This document shows positions 52,752-61,420 of a stretch of DNA of 64,000 nt, piece by piece. Within the stretch, counting starts at the first letter, position 1. Every line of letters starts with the position of its first letter. Source of the DNA: Desulfomicrobium sp. UBA5193 (GTDB lineage: Bacteria; Desulfobacterota; Desulfovibrionia; Desulfovibrionales; Desulfomicrobiaceae); assembly GCA_002412965.1 (NCBI GenBank), contig DHWB01000002.1:12240-76239 (forward strand), in the 5' to 3' direction. The notes beneath the pieces are model-generated. The model did not search any database. It worked only from the letters and a program-made list of their open reading frames with translations, and was not told the origin of the DNA. A program made the position numbers and the translations under genes.

Positions 52752-54047
52752 TTACTCTTCTTCGTCAAACCAGTTGGCGGCCATGGCCGGTCCAAAGTAC
52801 ACGCCCTGGGAGTCCAGATCTTCCTCGATGCGCAGGAGCTGGTTGTATTTGGCCGTGCGGTCGGAACGGCACAGGGAGCCGGTCTTGATCTGGCCCGCGT
52901 TCACGGCCACGGACAGATCGGCGATAAAGCTGTCTTCGGTCTCCCCGGAGCGGTGGGAGATAACCGTGGCGAAGGATGCTTCCTTGGCCATCTCGATGCA
53001 GTCCATGGTCTCGGTCAGGGTGCCGATCTGATTGAGTTTGATCAAAATGGCGTTGCCTACTCCGCGCATGATGCCGTCGGCCAAGAGCGCCGGGTTGGTG
53101 ACGAAGATGTCGTCGCCGACCAACTGCAGCCGATCGCCCAACACGTCAGAGAGAACTTCCCAGCCGTCCCAGTCCGCTTCGGCCAGACCGTCCTCGATGG
53201 ACACCAACGGGAACTTGCCGGCCAGATCCGCGTAATAGTCGGTCAGTTCGCGCGCGGTCAGGATCTTGCTCTCGCCGGCGAAATGGTACTTGCCATCCTT
53301 GTAGAATTCCGAGGCGGCGGCGTCGATGGCCAGGGCGATCTGGCTGCCAGGCTCATATCCGGCCTCTTCGATGGCCTTGATGATGTACTTGAACGCCTGC
53401 TCGTGGCTGGCGAAGTTGGGCGCGAATCCACCCTCGTCGCCGACGGAGGTGGCCAGCCCATCCTTGTGCAGGATCTTCTTCAGGGCATGGAACGTCTCGG
53501 CGCCCATGCGCAGCGCTTCCTTGAAGCTGGCCGCGCCCAGGGGCATGATCATGAACTCCTGGATGTCCAGGTTGTTGGCCGCGTGAGCGCCGCCGTTGAT
53601 GATGTTCATCATGGGCGCGGGCAGAACCTTGGCGTTGATGCCACCGATGTATTTGTAGAGCGGCAGACCCAGAAATTCGGAAGCGGCCTTGGCCGTGGCC
53701 ATGGACACACCGAGCATGGCGTTGGCGCCCAGGCGGGACTTGTTCTCCGTGCCGTCCAGATCAATGAGGGCCTGGTCCACTTCCACCTGCCGGACGGCTT
53801 CGAGGCCGACAATTTCGGAAGCGATATCCTCCATGATGTTGCGCACAGCCTGCTCCACGCCCTTGCCGTTATAACGGTCGGCGTCGCCGTCACGCAGCTC
53901 GAGGGCTTCGCGTGTGCCTGTGGACGCGCCCGAAGGCACGGCAGCGCGGCCCGTTGCGCCTGATTCGAGGGTGACTTCCACCTCGACGGTGGGGTTGCCT
54001 CTGGAATCCAGAATTTCCCTGGCCCAAATTCCTGTAATGGTGCTCAT
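52752..54047 (-). CDS. eno: Enolase
   Basis: The 431-residue protein has REILDSRGNPTVEVEV at the start, the GGAHAANNLDIQEFMI loop, metal ligands in LAIDAAASEFY and VSIEDGLAEADWDGW, the catalytic Lys in LIKLNQIGTLTET, and SHRSGETEDSFIADL at the C-terminus. It converts 2-phosphoglycerate to phosphoenolpyruvate. The ATG at 54047 has GGGAG upstream and overlaps the coaX stop (ATGA). A 31-codon in-frame extension lies inside coaX and is not used. Confidence 0.97.
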   Translation of the reverse strand: MSTITGIWAREILDSRGNPTVEVEVTLESGATGRAAVPSGASTGTREALELRDGDADRYNGKGVEQAVRNIMEDIASEIVGLEAVRQVEVDQALIDLDGTENKSRLGANAMLGVSMATAKAASEFLGLPLYKYIGGINAKVLPAPMMNIINGGAHAANNLDIQEFMIMPLGAASFKEALRMGAETFHALKKILHKDGLATSVGDEGGFAPNFASHEQAFKYIIKAIEEAGYEPGSQIALAIDAAASEFYKDGKYHFAGESKILTARELTDYYADLAGKFPLVSIEDGLAEADWDGWEVLSDVLGDRLQLVGDDIFVTNPALLADGIMRGVGNAILIKLNQIGTLTETMDCIEMAKEASFATVISHRSGETEDSFIADLSVAVNAGQIKTGSLCRSDRTAKYNQLLRIEEDLDSQGVYFGPAMAANWFDEEE

Positions 54048-54877
54048 GATTGCTCCCTTATGTTCTGCGGTGAATGTTTCTGGAAATATGCGGCCAAGAG
54101 GCCCTGCATGAGCAGGTCCGGGGCCAGATTGTCGATGCATGAGGTGATGGCTGAAAGGTGCGGCGCAAAACCGCCCGTGGCGATGACGCGCGCGCCCGGA
54201 TCGGCCAGACGTTTTTTCAGCCGCGCGGTCAGGCCTTCCAGCATGGAGGCGAACCCGAACAGCACGCCGTGATTGAGACTCTGCCGGGTGCTGGTGCCGA
54301 TGTCCAGGTCTTCGCTGTCGAGCTCCAGGCTGATTTGCGGCAGCTTGGCGGTCTGGGTGCCGAGCGCCGTGACCGAACTGAGCACGCCCGGACAGATGAG
54401 ACCTCCGAGATAGGCGCTCCCCTGCACGCAGTCGAACGTGGTGGCCGTGCCGAAATCGACCACGATGAGCGTCGGATCGTCAAAAAGCATGCGCGCCGCA
54501 AAACCGCCCAGCAGGCGGTCCGCGCCTACTTCCTGCGGCCTGGCGTAATGGTTCTCAAGCGGCAGGGCGATGTCGCCGGGCACGAACAGGGCCGGACAGG
54601 AAAAAAAGTCCTTGCAGGCCGCCCGCAAGAGTCCGTTCAGGGGAGGCACCACCGAGGACAACACCCAGGCCTGCACAGCGCCTTCGGCCACGCCTTCGCG
54701 GGTGCAGATACCCGCGATCTTGAGCCCGAGGGAATCGGAGGTTTCCCTGTTGGTCGAGGGCAGCGAATACGTCCGGCCAAGGCCGTTTTCATCCGCGAGA
54801 CAGAGCTTCACGTTGGTGTTGCCCACATCAAAAAGCAGGACCGGACCTGAAGCCGGTATGTTTGTGCCATGCATCAT
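54044..54877 (-). CDS. coaX: Type III pantothenate kinase
   Basis: The 277-residue ASKHA-fold protein has LLFDVGNTNVKLCLAD (phosphate 1 motif), EVGADRLLGGFAA, LIVVDFGTATTFDCV (phosphate 2) and GGLICPGV. These are the hallmarks of CoaX, which phosphorylates pantothenate in the first step of CoA synthesis and needs a monovalent cation. Two adjacent ATGs (54877 and 54874) are possible starts. The frame stays open far upstream, but that portion lacks family sequence. It is coupled by overlap to enolase. Confidence 0.93.
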   Translation of the reverse strand: MMHGTNIPASGPVLLFDVGNTNVKLCLADENGLGRTYSLPSTNRETSDSLGLKIAGICTREGVAEGAVQAWVLSSVVPPLNGLLRAACKDFFSCPALFVPGDIALPLENHYARPQEVGADRLLGGFAARMLFDDPTLIVVDFGTATTFDCVQGSAYLGGLICPGVLSSVTALGTQTAKLPQISLELDSEDLDIGTSTRQSLNHGVLFGFASMLEGLTARLKKRLADPGARVIATGGFAPHLSAITSCIDNLAPDLLMQGLLAAYFQKHSPQNIREQS

Positions 54878-55000
54878 GGGTGTGGTTGTATCGCATTGGT
54901 TTGAAAACTCAAGGACCGGGTGCCACTTGTCCGCTTGTAAGGTGTTTTTGATCAGGATAAGCCCGTCTTCGACATTACACTGATTGCAAGCGGAGGAATC

Positions 55001-55204
55001 ATGGCGCTTAACAAAGAACTTTTGAAGATTTTGGCCTGTCCCAAGTGCAAGGGCGACCTCGAACTTCTCCCTCAGGAAGAAGGCCTCAAATGCAGAGCGT
55101 GCGACGTGGTCTATCCCGTGCGCGAAGAAATTCCAGTCATGCTCATCGACGAAGCCGTTGCCGTGGCCAAATGGGACCAGGGCGTGCGCGAGAGCAAGGG
55201 GTGA
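55001..55204 (+). CDS. Trm112/YcaR-like zinc-ribbon protein
   Basis: The 67-residue protein has LKILACPKCKGDLEL and LKCRACDVVYPVREEIPVML, the CxxC...CxxC zinc ribbon and conserved IPVML end of UPF0434/Trm112-like proteins. Such proteins can act as small methyltransferase partners or stabilising factors. Its TGA overlaps the tatD start (GTGA). It is divergent from coaX. Confidence 0.9.
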   Translation: MALNKELLKILACPKCKGDLELLPQEEGLKCRACDVVYPVREEIPVMLIDEAVAVAKWDQGVRESKG

Positions 55205-56019
55205 GCAAGAAAAAGGAACGCCAGCTCCCCGAAACCCTGGGGCTGGCCCCCGTCGGCGCGGACAGCCACGCCCACCTCGACGGCAGGGATTACGACGTGG
55301 ACGCGGTCCTGTCGCGGGCGCGGGCCTGCGGGGTCCGCACCGTGGGCAACGTCTTTCTGGGACCCGAAGCCTACCATGCCTCCCGGGCGCTGTTCGAGAG
55401 CCGGGAGGACGTCTTTTTCCTGCTCGGGGTGCACCCACACGACGCGGCGAAGATGACCGAGGCCAACCTTGAAGCCATGCGCGAGGCCTTTCTGGCGGAT
55501 GCCCGGTTGCGGGCCGTGGGCGAGGTGGGACTTGACTATTATTACGACTTTTCCCCGCTGAGGGACCAGCAATATTGGTTCAGGCGTCAGCTCGAACTGG
55601 CCTTGGACCTGGACCAGCGCGTGGTCATCCACTGCCGCGACGCCGAGGACGACTGCCTGGACATGCTCGATGATCTGGGCTTTGGCGGACGCTCCCTGCT
55701 CTGGCACTGCTTCGGCCTCGGGCCCGACTGGGCCGAAAAACTGCTCATTCGCGGCTGGCACATCTCCGTGCCCGGCACCGTGACTTACGCCAAAGCCGAA
55801 GGACTGCGCGAAGCGGTCAAAATCATCCCGGCGGACCGGCTTCTGCTTGAAACCGACGCCCCCTACCTCTCCCCCGAACCGTATCGCGGCAAGACCAACG
55901 AACCCGCCCTGCTGGGCTTCACGGCCAGAGAGCTGGCCCTACTCAGAGGCGAGGACCTGCACGCGCTGTGGGAGCGCTGCGGAAACAATGCGCGGGAATT
56001 TTTCGGTCTAAACGGCTGA
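55201..56019 (+). CDS. TatD-family metal-dependent hydrolase
   Basis: The 272-residue TIM-barrel hydrolase has the metal ligands in SHAHLDG (HxH), GEVGLDYY (Glu), VIHCRDAEDD (His), WHCFG (His) and LLLETDAPYLSPEP (Asp). TatD proteins are 3'-5' DNases/RNases or D-aminoacyl-tRNA-deacylase-like enzymes. The start is GTG at 55201, overlapping the zinc-ribbon gene stop. The exact substrate cannot be assigned. Confidence 0.92.
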   Translation: MSKKKERQLPETLGLAPVGADSHAHLDGRDYDVDAVLSRARACGVRTVGNVFLGPEAYHASRALFESREDVFFLLGVHPHDAAKMTEANLEAMREAFLADARLRAVGEVGLDYYYDFSPLRDQQYWFRRQLELALDLDQRVVIHCRDAEDDCLDMLDDLGFGGRSLLWHCFGLGPDWAEKLLIRGWHISVPGTVTYAKAEGLREAVKIIPADRLLLETDAPYLSPEPYRGKTNEPALLGFTARELALLRGEDLHALWERCGNNAREFFGLNG

Positions 56020-56316
56020 CCGCCCAGGAGGGTCGATGATGAGTGCGCCCTGGGCGTGGAGCAGACCGCGCAGGTTTTTTTCCGCGTCGGGCATAAAACG
56101 CAGCTTGATCACGGCCCGATAGCGGTCGACCACGCTCATGACGGCCAGATTGTCGTAGCCTTCGAGCAGGAAGCGGTAGAGGGCGATCTGGTTGCGGGGC
56201 ACCTCGGCATAGAGGACCTCGCTGGACCGCCTTGGCGGCGCGAGGGGCCACTCCCGCTTGGTCTTTCGCGGTCGTGATTTGCGGGGCTCCATTGCTGATG
56301 GCTCAGAGCACTTCAT
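56008..56316 (-). CDS. DUF4911-like small protein
   Basis: The 102-residue protein has a basic N-terminus (MEPRKSRPRKTKREW) followed by a compact alpha/beta region LYAEVPRNQIALYRFLLEGYDNLAVMSVVDRYRAVIKLRF, as in DUF4911 proteins. GAGG 6 bases before the ATG at 56316 decides that start, which overlaps the aminopeptidase stop by 14 bases. Its 3' end overlaps the tatD 3' end by 12 bases on the other strand. The fold is reminiscent of ACT-like domains, but no role is known. Confidence 0.75.
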   Translation of the reverse strand: MKCSEPSAMEPRKSRPRKTKREWPLAPPRRSSEVLYAEVPRNQIALYRFLLEGYDNLAVMSVVDRYRAVIKLRFMPDAEKNLRGLLHAQGALIIDPPGRSAV

Positions 56317-57364
56317 GGCCATCCTCGGTCACCACCACCATGTGTTCCCAGCGCACTCCGCCCCACTCGGGGTAATACAGGCCCGGCTCCACGGTGATGA
56401 CCATGCCGACTTTAAGGATCGTCGGCCGGATGGGACCGACTCCCGGCGCTTCGTGGGTCTCAAGGCCGATGCCGTGACCCAGGGAGTGGGTAAAATGCTC
56501 GGCCACGCCATGGCGGGCAAAAAAATCCTTGGCCGTTGCGTGCAGCTCATCCGTGCTCACTCCGGGAGCAACCCTGGCGATGGCCCGGGCCTGGGCCTCC
56601 TGCACCAGCTCCAGGGTGCGCCGAAAATCATCCGTCGGCCTGTCCCCGATCCACCACGTCCGGGTCTGGTCCGAGCAATACCCGTTCAGCCGCCCGCCCA
56701 TGTCGATCAGGACCGGAGTCTCTGGCTCAAGACGCGCATCCCCCGGCGTGGCATGGGGCAGCGCCCCGTTGGGGCCGAAGCCGACGATGGGCGCGAAGCT
56801 GAGGCCCTCCGCCCCGCCATCCCGAAACGCCTTCTCCAGCATCCAGGCCACGTCCCTTTCCGTCAGCCCCGCCGCAAGCTGCGGCCGCAAGACATCGTAC
56901 ACCGCATGGTTCAAGGCGCAGGAAGCCTTGATCGTGGCCAGCTCCTCGCCATCCTTGACGGTGCGCAGCTCTTCCACCAGCCGCGGGGCCGGGTGCAGAT
57001 TCAGGCTCTTGCCCAGCTCCAGATACATTTCCGCGCACATGGCGTGGGTCTCGACCCACAGGTCGCGGATGCCCAGGCTCTGCGCGAAGGATGCGATCTT
57101 CTCCATGCGCGGCGCGCCGTAAACATGAACGTTTTCAGCTGGCCAGTGACGACGAGCCTCCTCCGTAAAACGGGCGTCGGTCAGCAGCCAGTCCGGGCCA
57201 CTTGCGAAGATGAGCAGACAGCCCGAACTCTCGTTGCATTGGCCGTCATGCAGCTCAAACCCGGACAGATAAAAGCGGTTGGCAGAATGAACCACCAGCA
57301 TGACAGAAATCTCCTGCCGCGCCATGAGCTCCTTGAGGGCCAAAAGACGATGTGTATGGGACAT
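56303..57364 (-). CDS. M24-family Xaa-Pro aminopeptidase-like peptidase
   Basis: The 353-residue protein has an N-terminal creatinase-like domain (LSGFELHDGQ) and a pita-bread catalytic domain. The metal ligands are all present: Asp in LIDMGG, Asp in SDQTRT, His in GHGIGLETHEAP, Glu in TVEPGLYYPEWGG and a final Glu in RWEHMVVV. It should remove N-terminal residues before proline in the cytoplasm. It overlaps the DUF4911 gene, and a membrane-protein gene lies beyond. Confidence 0.92.
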   Translation of the reverse strand: MSHTHRLLALKELMARQEISVMLVVHSANRFYLSGFELHDGQCNESSGCLLIFASGPDWLLTDARFTEEARRHWPAENVHVYGAPRMEKIASFAQSLGIRDLWVETHAMCAEMYLELGKSLNLHPAPRLVEELRTVKDGEELATIKASCALNHAVYDVLRPQLAAGLTERDVAWMLEKAFRDGGAEGLSFAPIVGFGPNGALPHATPGDARLEPETPVLIDMGGRLNGYCSDQTRTWWIGDRPTDDFRRTLELVQEAQARAIARVAPGVSTDELHATAKDFFARHGVAEHFTHSLGHGIGLETHEAPGVGPIRPTILKVGMVITVEPGLYYPEWGGVRWEHMVVVTEDGHEVL

Positions 57365-57403
57365 GAGTTGTACCTTGATGAACTTGAAAACAAGAATCGG
57401 CGC

Positions 57404-58417
57404 CTATTTCTTCTCGGACACCGTCGCCCCCGGACAGCATGGCTCTATCGGAGCATAGACTTCCACGGGTTTGAACAGGCGGCGATAAAAAAAATCATCC
57501 CCCAGCCACGTGACCATGCGCACCAGAAGAGCCACGACAATCAGGGTGAAGCTGACTCGCGCCCACAGCAGGCCCGAGACATGTCCTCCGAGCACGACCA
57601 TGAGCAAGGTGTCCTCGAAAATCGAATGGGACAGGCCCATGAGGCTGAGCGACGAGAAGATATCCTTTGACCCGACCTTGCCGGAATGGGCCTCGTGCAT
57701 GATCATGCCTCCCCCGTACGCCAGGCCCATGACCATGCCGACGATGGTCAGGGTTCCGGCCTCGGGGCCGATGCCGAGCACGCGCAGGACGGGGGCCAGC
57801 AGACGCACGCACAGCCCCGTCAGACCAATGGCCGTGAACACGCGCATGACGGAACTCAAAGCCACGATGATGACAAATATCATGACCAGATTTCGGACCT
57901 GACCCAGCCCCCAGGCCAGAAGGTCCTCACTTTCCGGCTGGGGCTGCCAGAGAATAACGTTGGCGTCCTGCAGCCACCCGCCCCAGGCATAGACCCGGGA
58001 CAGGAGCCAGCCCAGAAGCAGGGCACCGCCGATGCGCAGCAATGCCTGGAAACCGATCCTCGGGCCTGACTTGCGAGCGATCTGCAATTCCACGGGCAGG
58101 CCGTGGGCGACCAGGATCATGGTGCCGAGCACCGTGACCTGAGCCACGCTCAAGTCATGCTGGCCGGCCAGGGACACAAAGACGATCATGCTCCCGTAGA
58201 TGTTGTTGATCATGGCCGTGGCCCAGACCAGGCCCATCTCCGGAGGCAGGCCCACCAGGTGCATGACCGGCGAGAGCGGCAGGGCCAGCCAGGCGATGAG
58301 CCCGAACTCCTGCATGATTTTGACCGCGATGATGATGGGGATCATGATCTTGTAGAGTTCGAGGCTGATGCGCCCGGAGCGTCGCAGGATGTCTTTTGTT
58401 TCTTCGAGGATGTTCAT
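57404..58417 (-). CDS. Nucleoside-recognition (Gate-domain) membrane protein
   Basis: The 337-residue membrane protein has about eight hydrophobic segments and two related Gate-type halves, the first around WLALPLSPVMHLVGLPPEMGLVWATAMINNIYGSM and the second around LLAPVLRVLGIGPEAGTLTIVGMVMGLAYGGGM. Gate domains occur in nucleoside transporters, FeoB and spore-maturation proteins. It may transport a nucleoside or ion, but no substrate can be named. It follows PBP1A on the same strand with a strong palindrome between. Confidence 0.8.
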   Translation of the reverse strand: MNILEETKDILRRSGRISLELYKIMIPIIIAVKIMQEFGLIAWLALPLSPVMHLVGLPPEMGLVWATAMINNIYGSMIVFVSLAGQHDLSVAQVTVLGTMILVAHGLPVELQIARKSGPRIGFQALLRIGGALLLGWLLSRVYAWGGWLQDANVILWQPQPESEDLLAWGLGQVRNLVMIFVIIVALSSVMRVFTAIGLTGLCVRLLAPVLRVLGIGPEAGTLTIVGMVMGLAYGGGMIMHEAHSGKVGSKDIFSSLSLMGLSHSIFEDTLLMVVLGGHVSGLLWARVSFTLIVVALLVRMVTWLGDDFFYRRLFKPVEVYAPIEPCCPGATVSEKK

Positions 58418-58451
58418 GCGCTTCGTATTTGAAAAGATGCAAAGGCCGGAA

Positions 58452-58489
58452 GAGCCGGCTTCGGACGCGCACGCGTCCGAAGCCGGCTC
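58452..58489 (-). terminator. 38-base perfect palindrome after PBP1A
   Basis: 17-bp arms (58452-58468 and 58473-58489) pair without mismatch around GCAC, 13 bases past the PBP1A stop. There is no real T-run directly after it, only TTT about 10 bases on. It is a very stable 3' hairpin or atypical terminator before the downstream membrane-protein gene. Confidence 0.65.
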
Positions 58490-58501
58490 CGTGTCCCAAA
58501 C

Positions 58502-60838
58502 CTAGAAAATCTGCTTGAGCAGGCTTTCGCCGCCAGCATTCGACGAACCCGGATCGGCGTCCAGCTCGTCCATCCCTGCGGACTGAACAGGCTCCGTGCC
58601 ATTCTGGAACGGCAGCATGAATGCCTCGGACGTGCCTGGTCCGGCCAGACGGCCGGTGCGTGAGTCAACCCGCGCCATGACTATGCCTTCGGGGGGCTGG
58701 AAATCCTCGACCGGATACTTGGGTTCAACCTTGGTCCGATAGTCGAGCCAGATGGGCAACGCGGCCCGGGCACCGGTCTCGTACTTGCCCATGGGCCGCA
58801 CCTGATCGTAGCCGACCCAGACCCCGGTCAACAGATACGGCGAAAAACCCATGAACCAGGCGTCGATTTCGTCATTGGTGGTACCGGTTTTGCCCGCCAC
58901 GGGGCGCCCCAGAGCCTTGGCCCGCGTGGCCGTCCCGTCCTGCACGACCTGCTGCAACAGATTGGTGATGATGTAGGCCGTCTCCGGGGGCATGGCCGGA
59001 GTGGCTTCCTCGGTGGACGTAAACAGCTGCTCGCCCCAGGGGGAGACCACGCTCTCGATGAAGCGGGGCTTGATGGCCGTTCCGCCGCGAGGGAAGGCCG
59101 AATACGCCTGGCACATATTGAGCGGCGTGAACTGCCCCGAGCCCAGGGCCAGGGACAGGTTGGGCTCCATGACGCCCGTCAGGCCCAAGGCCTTGCCGCG
59201 CTCGATGATCTTGCTCATCCCAAGTTGTTGGGCCACGCGGATGGTGACCAGGTTGCGAGACTTGACCAGCGCCGTGCGCAGGAGCGTCGGCCCGTAGAAA
59301 ATGCCTTCGAAATTCTCGGGCTTCCAGGGCTTGCCGCTGCCATCGTCAAAAATGATGGGTGCATCCAGAACGATGCTTGCCGCCGTGAACCCGTTGTCCA
59401 GGGCCGCGGAATAGACGATGGGCTTGAAGGCCGATCCAGGCTGGCGCATGGCCTGCGTGGCGCGATTGAACTGGCTGCGGAAAAAGTCGTAGCCTCCGCA
59501 CAACGCCAGGACCTCGCCGCTACGCGGATCAATGGAAACGAGCGCGCCCTCGACCTTGGGCTCCTGTTCCAGGGCCAGAGTCCAGGGCTTGCCGTCAGCG
59601 GGCTGCGTCACAGTGGCCCAGACCACATCGCCGGGTTTGACCACCCTGCGCGCATCACTCACCTTGCCCGCCTCTTCGGGTGCGAGCTTGGGGTTGAGCT
59701 GGCGGGCCCAGGCCATGGTGCTCACGGGCACAATGCCGGAATACTTGCCAAACCGAACGGTGGCTCCGCCCTTGTCCACACCCGTGACCACAACCTGAAC
59801 CCAGTCCCCCGGTTTGAGCGCGCCGATGTTCTGGCCCTGCAAAAAGTCGTCGTACTCGCCCACGTTGAGGTTCTTGAGCGGTCCTTGCCAGCCGTGACGC
59901 TTGGAAGTTTCCCGCAGTCCCGTTTTCAGCGCCTCATCCGCGATGGCCTGATGATCCATGTCCACGGCTGTTCGCACCTGCAGTCCGCCGGCGTAAACCT
60001 TGTCCTCGCCATACATCTCCACCAGCTGACGGCGCACCTCTTCGAGATAATACGGTCCGATTTTCCAGGAAGGATCATCCTGTGCGCCAAACTTCAAGGG
60101 TTCATTGACGGCCGCCTCGAACTCCTCCCTGCCGATCCAACCCAGATCCCGCAGGCGGGTCAGGACATAGAGCTGGCGTTCCCTGGCCCGCTCCGGGTTG
60201 CCATAGGGCGAATAGCGCGAAGGTGCCTTGGGCAGTCCGGCCAGAAGGGCGGCCTGAGCAAGGCTCAACTGCGAGGCGCTCACGCCGAAATATTCCCTGG
60301 CCGCCGCTTCCACGCCATACGCCTTGGACCCGAGAAATATCTGGTTGAGATAGATGGTCAGAATTTCATCTTTGTTCAGATATTTTTCCAGCCTGTACGC
60401 CAGGATGATTTCCTTGATCTTGCGTTCGTAACTGCGCTCCGGAGTGAGCAGCATGGACTTGATGACCTGCTGGGTGATGGTGCTGCCGCCCTGGACGATC
60501 CCGCCGGCGATGAAGTTCTTGACCGCGGCGCGGAAAATTCCGGGCAGATCCACGCCCTCATGCTGATAGAAACCCGCATCCTCGGCCGCCAGGAAGGCTT
60601 TGACCGTGATCGGGCTCATCATGGACAAAGGAATCAGAAACCTCTTTTCGCGGTAAAAATACCCCAGAATGCGGCCATCCCGCGCCCGGACAGTTGTCGC
60701 CAGGGAAGGGGAATAGTCGCTCAGCTTGGTGAATCCGGGCAGATCTTCCTGCGCCCAATAATAAAGGCCCACGCCGGCGCCGACGCCAAGGAAGATCATG
60801 AGCACGAACAAAACCAGAAATATCTTGAGTATCTTCAT
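58502..60838 (-). CDS. Penicillin-binding protein 1A (bifunctional peptidoglycan synthase)
   Basis: The 778-residue class A PBP has one N-terminal transmembrane helix (5-27). The GT51 glycosyltransferase domain has EDAGFYQHEGVD, GGSTITQQVIKS and RKIKEIILA. The transpeptidase domain has SAFKPIVY (SxxK Ser nucleophile), SRN and KTGTTND. An OB-like insert (about 330-420) lies between them, as in E. coli PBP1A. It polymerises and crosslinks peptidoglycan in the periplasm. Its ATG overlaps the YkgJ-like gene stop (ATGA). Confidence 0.94.
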   Translation of the reverse strand: MKILKIFLVLFVLMIFLGVGAGVGLYYWAQEDLPGFTKLSDYSPSLATTVRARDGRILGYFYREKRFLIPLSMMSPITVKAFLAAEDAGFYQHEGVDLPGIFRAAVKNFIAGGIVQGGSTITQQVIKSMLLTPERSYERKIKEIILAYRLEKYLNKDEILTIYLNQIFLGSKAYGVEAAAREYFGVSASQLSLAQAALLAGLPKAPSRYSPYGNPERARERQLYVLTRLRDLGWIGREEFEAAVNEPLKFGAQDDPSWKIGPYYLEEVRRQLVEMYGEDKVYAGGLQVRTAVDMDHQAIADEALKTGLRETSKRHGWQGPLKNLNVGEYDDFLQGQNIGALKPGDWVQVVVTGVDKGGATVRFGKYSGIVPVSTMAWARQLNPKLAPEEAGKVSDARRVVKPGDVVWATVTQPADGKPWTLALEQEPKVEGALVSIDPRSGEVLALCGGYDFFRSQFNRATQAMRQPGSAFKPIVYSAALDNGFTAASIVLDAPIIFDDGSGKPWKPENFEGIFYGPTLLRTALVKSRNLVTIRVAQQLGMSKIIERGKALGLTGVMEPNLSLALGSGQFTPLNMCQAYSAFPRGGTAIKPRFIESVVSPWGEQLFTSTEEATPAMPPETAYIITNLLQQVVQDGTATRAKALGRPVAGKTGTTNDEIDAWFMGFSPYLLTGVWVGYDQVRPMGKYETGARAALPIWLDYRTKVEPKYPVEDFQPPEGIVMARVDSRTGRLAGPGTSEAFMLPFQNGTEPVQSAGMDELDADPGSSNAGGESLLKQIF

Positions 60839-61380
60839 AAAATCACCTTTGCAGGGAGTTCAAGCCCAAGCCGTGCGCACATGTCGTGAAACAGGCACCT
60901 CGCCTCGGCGCTGTCGGTGGACATGGCCTCCAGCATGGCCGAAAGCGAGGCGCATTCCTCGTTGGCCAGACATTCATCGGCCGTGAACCACGTCAATTGC
61001 CCGTGGAATAACCACAGCGGAAAAAGCCTGCAATACAGAGGCCGGACATTGCGCTCAAGCGTGCAGCCGCTCTCGCCCAAAAAAATGCACCGCCCCTCGG
61101 CGGTCGTGGCCAGCCTCCAATGAGAGCCCTGCTCCGGAAAGGCAGCCTTTATGTCATGGTCGGGCATCAGAGTGTCCAGTTGCTCCACGAAACCGGAGGT
61201 ATTGGGAGCAAGCACGAAGCACTCCCCGCCCCCCTGCCCGGCCCGGCGAATGGCTTCCATTTCAGAGATGGAGATGGGAAAACAGAACTCCTCGTCGCCG
61301 CTCTCGACAGTGCAGCAGGTCCGTCCTCGTTCCGCACAGCGGCGGCAAACATCTGGATGAAGAATATGTGTATCGTTCAT
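60835..61380 (-). CDS. YkgJ-type cysteine-cluster protein
   Basis: The 181-residue protein has CRRCAERGRTCCTV near residues 12-25 and later FLGESGCTLERNVRPLYCRLFPLW, the CxxC...CC...C...C pattern of YkgJ proteins, thought to bind zinc or an Fe-S cluster. The ATG at 61380 begins just before the cluster; the frame is open further upstream but without conserved sequence. It overlaps PBP1A. Function is unknown; an Fe-S or zinc oxidoreductase is a guess. Confidence 0.85.
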   Translation of the reverse strand: MNDTHILHPDVCRRCAERGRTCCTVESGDEEFCFPISISEMEAIRRAGQGGGECFVLAPNTSGFVEQLDTLMPDHDIKAAFPEQGSHWRLATTAEGRCIFLGESGCTLERNVRPLYCRLFPLWLFHGQLTWFTADECLANEECASLSAMLEAMSTDSAEARCLFHDMCARLGLELPAKVIL

Positions 61381-61420
61381 AATAATTGGGAAAAAGGTGA
61401 CTGGAAAGGCACTGGACCTT

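Noticed and set aside
54878..55438. N-terminal extension of CoaX
   Set aside because: It crosses the divergent zinc-ribbon and tatD genes and precedes the conserved phosphate-1 motif start.
59225..60889. 554-codon plus-strand ORF opposite PBP1A
   Set aside because: Antisense shadow of a class A PBP with complete motifs.
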